Below, in pieces: positions 61,981-64,000 of a stretch of DNA of 64,000 bases (position 1 is the first letter of the stretch; each line of letters opens with the position of its first letter). The DNA is from a bacterium. Its GTDB lineage: Bacteria > Elusimicrobiota > Elusimicrobia > Elusimicrobiales > UBA9959. The translations under genes and the position numbers were made by a program. The DNA is taken from contig JAJZPL010000001.1 in the NCBI GenBank assembly GCA_021811185.1, positions 62,001-126,000 of the forward strand, given 5' to 3'. The notes under the pieces were generated by a model. The model did not search any database, was not told the DNA's origin, and saw only the letters and a program-made list of their open reading frames with translations.

Positions 61981-62786
61981 GCTGGAAAAGCGGCGCGGGG
62001 CCCGGCAGTTATTTTCAGCTGAAAATAGGCGGTTTCGGGATCTATTTTAAATCGGACCAAAATGGTATCATTCCGGTTCTGAGAAGGCGTTATGGCAGGT
62101 TCTCCGGCGCTGGCGGGGCGGATTTCCGGTTCGAGGTTTCTGAGGCCCCGGGCAGGCGGGAACCGTTCAAGCCGGCTATAATTCCGGCCAGGGATTCGCT
62201 TGTGGTTAAGCGGGGGGACTTCAGGGCGGAGCTGGACCTACGCACCGGCAAAGGAACTCTTGAAGCCGCGCCTACGGAGCAGTGCCTGGACGCTTTCCTG
62301 AGGTCTTTTTTAAGCGCCCGGCTGCTGGCTTCGGGCGGCCTGATGCTGCACTCGGCGGGCATAGTGAAGAAAGGTTGCGCCTACCTGTTCCTGGGCAAGT
62401 CCGGGGCGGGGAAATCCACCCTGTCGAAACTGGCGGCGGCGGGCGGGGCCGAAGTTATAAGCGACGAGATCAATTTACTCAGGCCCGGCAAAGGCGGGTT
62501 CCGGGTTTACGGTTCGCCTTTCTGGGGGGAAATGCGGGCGGATGGCAGGCCCGGGAGCTGGCCGCTGGGCGGGATCGTCCTGCTGAAGAAGGCCAAGGCG
62601 AACCGCGTCCTGCCCTGTTCAAAGCCGGCGGCGCTGAAACTCCTGCTCAGGTGCCTGCTGAATTTCGACAAGAGCCCGGGTACGGCGGAGCGCGTTCTGG
62701 AAAATTCGTTCAGCCTGCTTGGCGGGGTAAAGTTTTCCGGCCTTGAATTCACCAAGACCGGCGCCGGTTTCCTGGAGCTTATATGA
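61977..62786 (+). CDS. HPr-kinase-like P-loop protein of a peptide-modification cluster
   Basis: 269 aa. The Walker A loop GKSGAGKST is at 140-148, followed by the acidic SDEINLL at 162-168; this is the HPr-kinase/PEPCK-like ATPase fold found beside PqqD and radical SAM genes in peptide (RiPP) clusters. Its role there is not settled; it could phosphorylate a small substrate or the precursor. The ATG overlaps the PilX-like stop by 4 nt and the PqqD-like gene starts inside its stop by 4 nt. Confidence 0.8.
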   Translation: MSWKSGAGPGSYFQLKIGGFGIYFKSDQNGIIPVLRRRYGRFSGAGGADFRFEVSEAPGRREPFKPAIIPARDSLVVKRGDFRAELDLRTGKGTLEAAPTEQCLDAFLRSFLSARLLASGGLMLHSAGIVKKGCAYLFLGKSGAGKSTLSKLAAAGGAEVISDEINLLRPGKGGFRVYGSPFWGEMRADGRPGSWPLGGIVLLKKAKANRVLPCSKPAALKLLLRCLLNFDKSPGTAERVLENSFSLLGGVKFSGLEFTKTGAGFLELI

Positions 62787-63037
62787 AAACGGGGATAAAA
62801 AAAGGGCTGGCTTACCGGCGCATAGCCGATGAAATGTTCGTAGTGGATCCGCAGCGCGCCGAACTGCACGAACTTAACGGCCCGGCGGCCCTTATCTGGG
62901 AGTGCCTGGCCTCCGGGAAGGGCGAAGCCGGCATCCTGGCGGCGCTCACCGCGGAATTCGAAGTGACCGAAAAAGAAGCCCGCGCCGATGTTGCGGACTT
63001 CCTGAAAGAACTGGCCCAGGCCGGCCTGCTGGAGTGA
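62783..63037 (+). CDS. PqqD-like peptide-recognition protein
   Basis: 84 aa, the size of free-standing PqqD. The winged-helix RiPP-recognition element is visible: EMFVVDPQRAELHELNGPAA, LIWECLASG, and VADFLKELAQAGLLE. It should bind the leader of the precursor encoded next and present it to the radical SAM enzyme. Overlaps the previous gene by 4 nt. Confidence 0.85.
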   Translation: MKTGIKKGLAYRRIADEMFVVDPQRAELHELNGPAALIWECLASGKGEAGILAALTAEFEVTEKEARADVADFLKELAQAGLLE

Positions 63038-63057
63038 AGATATCGGGAGCTATTCTA

Positions 63058-63195
63058 ATGAAAAAGAAAAAACCGTATACTAAACCGTCCCTCAAAACGG
63101 AAAAAGTTTTCGAGACCGCCGCCCTTGCCTGCGGCAAGTGCCAGACCGGGCCCACTAACCAGCTGGCCTGCAAGACTCTCAGGAAGAAGTCTTAA
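63058..63195 (+). CDS. Putative RiPP precursor peptide (45 aa)
   Basis: Starts at ATG 63058 behind GGGAGC, 20 nt after the PqqD-like gene. The N-terminal 24 residues are a Lys-rich leader containing YTKPSLKTEKVFETAALA; the Y7-x2-P10-x-L12 pattern is the type recognised by PqqD-like proteins in lasso and related clusters. The C-terminal core is about 20 residues with C25, C28 and C38 plus Gly/Thr/Asn, suited to Cys-based crosslinks by a radical SAM enzyme. Its end is followed 4 nt later by the peptidase gene. Short, but its setting makes it very likely real. Confidence 0.75.
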   Translation: MKKKKPYTKPSLKTEKVFETAALACGKCQTGPTNQLACKTLRKKS

Positions 63196-63199
63196 TTCC

Positions 63200-63547
63200 A
63201 TGCCCGAGGCTTTCCGTCTAGAGGGTTCCAGCATGCGCCCGGTCTTTGAACCGGGCCAGGTCGTGCTGGTGGACGCCATACGTCCTGAACCTTCCGCTGT
63301 AGGCTTGAAGAAAGGCGACTGCGCCGTGTATTCCTACCAGGGCCGCACCCTGCTGCATCGGGTGGTCCGGGCCGGCCCCGGCGGGGTCTGGTTCGCCGAC
63401 GACGCCGGCCGCATAGCCCCTCACCTGGTGGGCTGGGAACTGGTGCGCGGCCGGGTGGTGGGCGGCAATTTCCTTTCCCGCGGTTTTTGCGGCCTGGTCT
63501 ATTCCGGGCTGCGCCGTGCCGTCTCCCGGGCCTTTCTCGATGTCTGA
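63200..63547 (+). CDS. S24/S26-like processing peptidase
   Basis: 115 aa from ATG 63200, 4 nt after the precursor stop; a longer frame would run through the precursor. The nucleophile loop is GSSMRPVFEPGQ (S11), then KKGDCAVYSY (39-46) and LLHRVV with H53. The Ser-His arrangement follows the SipW/Sec11-type branch of signal peptidases rather than the Ser-Lys type. No membrane helix is obvious, unusual for signal peptidases, so it may cut the modified precursor in the cytoplasm. Shares 8 nt with the next gene. Confidence 0.75.
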   Translation: MPEAFRLEGSSMRPVFEPGQVVLVDAIRPEPSAVGLKKGDCAVYSYQGRTLLHRVVRAGPGGVWFADDAGRIAPHLVGWELVRGRVVGGNFLSRGFCGLVYSGLRRAVSRAFLDV

Positions 63548-64000
63548 CTCGCCTTCCGCCAGGCTTAACTCCCTTACTCTCGCCGGGAATATTCCCGTGG
63601 CCGTGACCCTGGAACTTACGCGGCGCTGCCCGCTAAACTGCCTGCACTGTTATTTGCCGGAGACCCGGGGCCGGGCTAAGGCCGGGCGCGAGCTCACGAC
63701 CGCGCAATGGGAGAACATCATTTCCCAGTTGGCCGGCGCCGGCGCCCTTTACGCGGTTTTTACCGGCGGGGAGCCCCTGCTGAGGCCGGACCTCGCCAGG
63801 CTGTGCCGCTTCGCCACGGGGGTGAACCTGGACGTGCGGGTATTTTCTACCGGGCTGGGGCTGACGCCGGCCCTGGCGGCGGAATTCGGGAAGGCCGGGG
63901 TTTCCGCTTTCGAACTGAGTTTTTACGGCAGGCCCGCTACTCACGACGCGGTTACCGGGGTTAAAGGTTCTTTCACGCGCAGTCTGGCCTCGGCCAGGGC
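63540..64000 (+). CDS. Radical SAM enzyme of the peptide-modification cluster, 3' end outside window
   Basis: 153 codons are visible from ATG 63540, which overlaps the peptidase stop by 8 nt. The cluster-binding triad is C30-x3-C34-x2-C37 (RRCPLNCLHCYLP), the GGEPLLRPDL motif binds SAM, and STGLGLT and FYGRPATHD follow as in PqqE/SPASM-type enzymes. A C-terminal SPASM domain would lie beyond the window. It likely crosslinks or modifies the 45-aa precursor. Confidence 0.92.
   Translation, partial: MSDSPSARLNSLTLAGNIPVAVTLELTRRCPLNCLHCYLPETRGRAKAGRELTTAQWENIISQLAGAGALYAVFTGGEPLLRPDLARLCRFATGVNLDVRVFSTGLGLTPALAAEFGKAGVSAFELSFYGRPATHDAVTGVKGSFTRSLASAR

Overview
The window is GC-rich bacterial chromosome from a diderm (Gram-negative-type) organism. 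This is shown by many Sec signal peptides followed by beta-barrel-like proteins ending in aromatic residues, type IV minor pilins, and a SpoIID/LytB-like protein. Housekeeping genes (glnS, gltX, serS, metK, pyrB, rimO) place it on the chromosome. The mix of many pilin-like proteins, large lineage-specific secreted proteins, both GlnRS and GluRS, and PqqD/radical-SAM peptide genes reminds me of Elusimicrobiota. That placement is an inference and would need marker-gene phylogeny.

Region 1 (1-9190): a partial PAP2-type phosphatase, then an intact tRNA-Gly(GCC). An AT-richer island follows and ends in an exact 46-bp copy of the tRNA 3' half (1008-1053 = 8949-8994). The island holds a translationally coupled trio (two outer-membrane-type proteins and a signal-peptide-bearing RHS/YD-repeat protein), a polymorphic C-terminal domain of the RHS protein with a His...NC signature, a four-helix membrane protein as candidate immunity partner, and a barrel protein. 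No integrase is present. Both island ends carry a duplicated terminator and a short foldback repeat that imitates the acceptor end of the tRNA-Gly.

Region 2 (9191-19860): a secreted protein with a pseudopilin-like C-terminus. A minus-strand operon follows: DUF4178 protein, spermidine-synthase-like fusion, FemAB-like transferase, DUF350 protein. Two DUF2157/DUF4401-like membrane proteins, a HAD phosphatase and glnS complete the region. Region 3 (19861-26424): a YqhC-like AraC regulator divergent from a Zn alcohol dehydrogenase, two aldo/keto reductases, a flavodoxin-like protein and a small membrane protein, which resembles an aldehyde-stress locus; then gltX. Two copies of a near-identical long palindrome sit at the two convergent gene ends.

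Region 4 (26672-48902): a large unrecognised secreted protein, pyrB, a polytopic membrane protein with an MFS exporter, a class III cyclase-RDD fusion with NIF3, a secreted deacetylase-like protein, a membrane-anchored CBM48-like module and a TatD-linked-type radical SAM protein. Glycerate kinase, a phosphohexomutase, metK, a CheY/CheC-like pair, serS with accessory genes, rimO and a CorA-like transporter follow. Region 5 (49010-57345): SpoIID protein, ECF sigma factor/anti-sigma/periplasmic protein operon, subtilase with a clear promoter, N-P repeat membrane protein, GT2 glycosyltransferase, and a basic-repeat secreted protein.

Region 6 (57493-64000): a PilV/PilW/PilX-like minor pilin operon whose last gene overlaps by 4 nt a peptide-modification (RiPP-type) cluster. 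That cluster contains an HPr-kinase-like P-loop protein, a PqqD-like carrier, a 45-aa Cys-containing precursor, an S24/S26-like peptidase and a radical SAM enzyme cut by the window edge. This cluster and the tRNA-bounded RHS island are the strongest candidates for undescribed systems. A recurring -10-like box exactly 6 nt before the start codon of six transcription-unit-leading genes suggests that leaderless transcripts are common in this genome.
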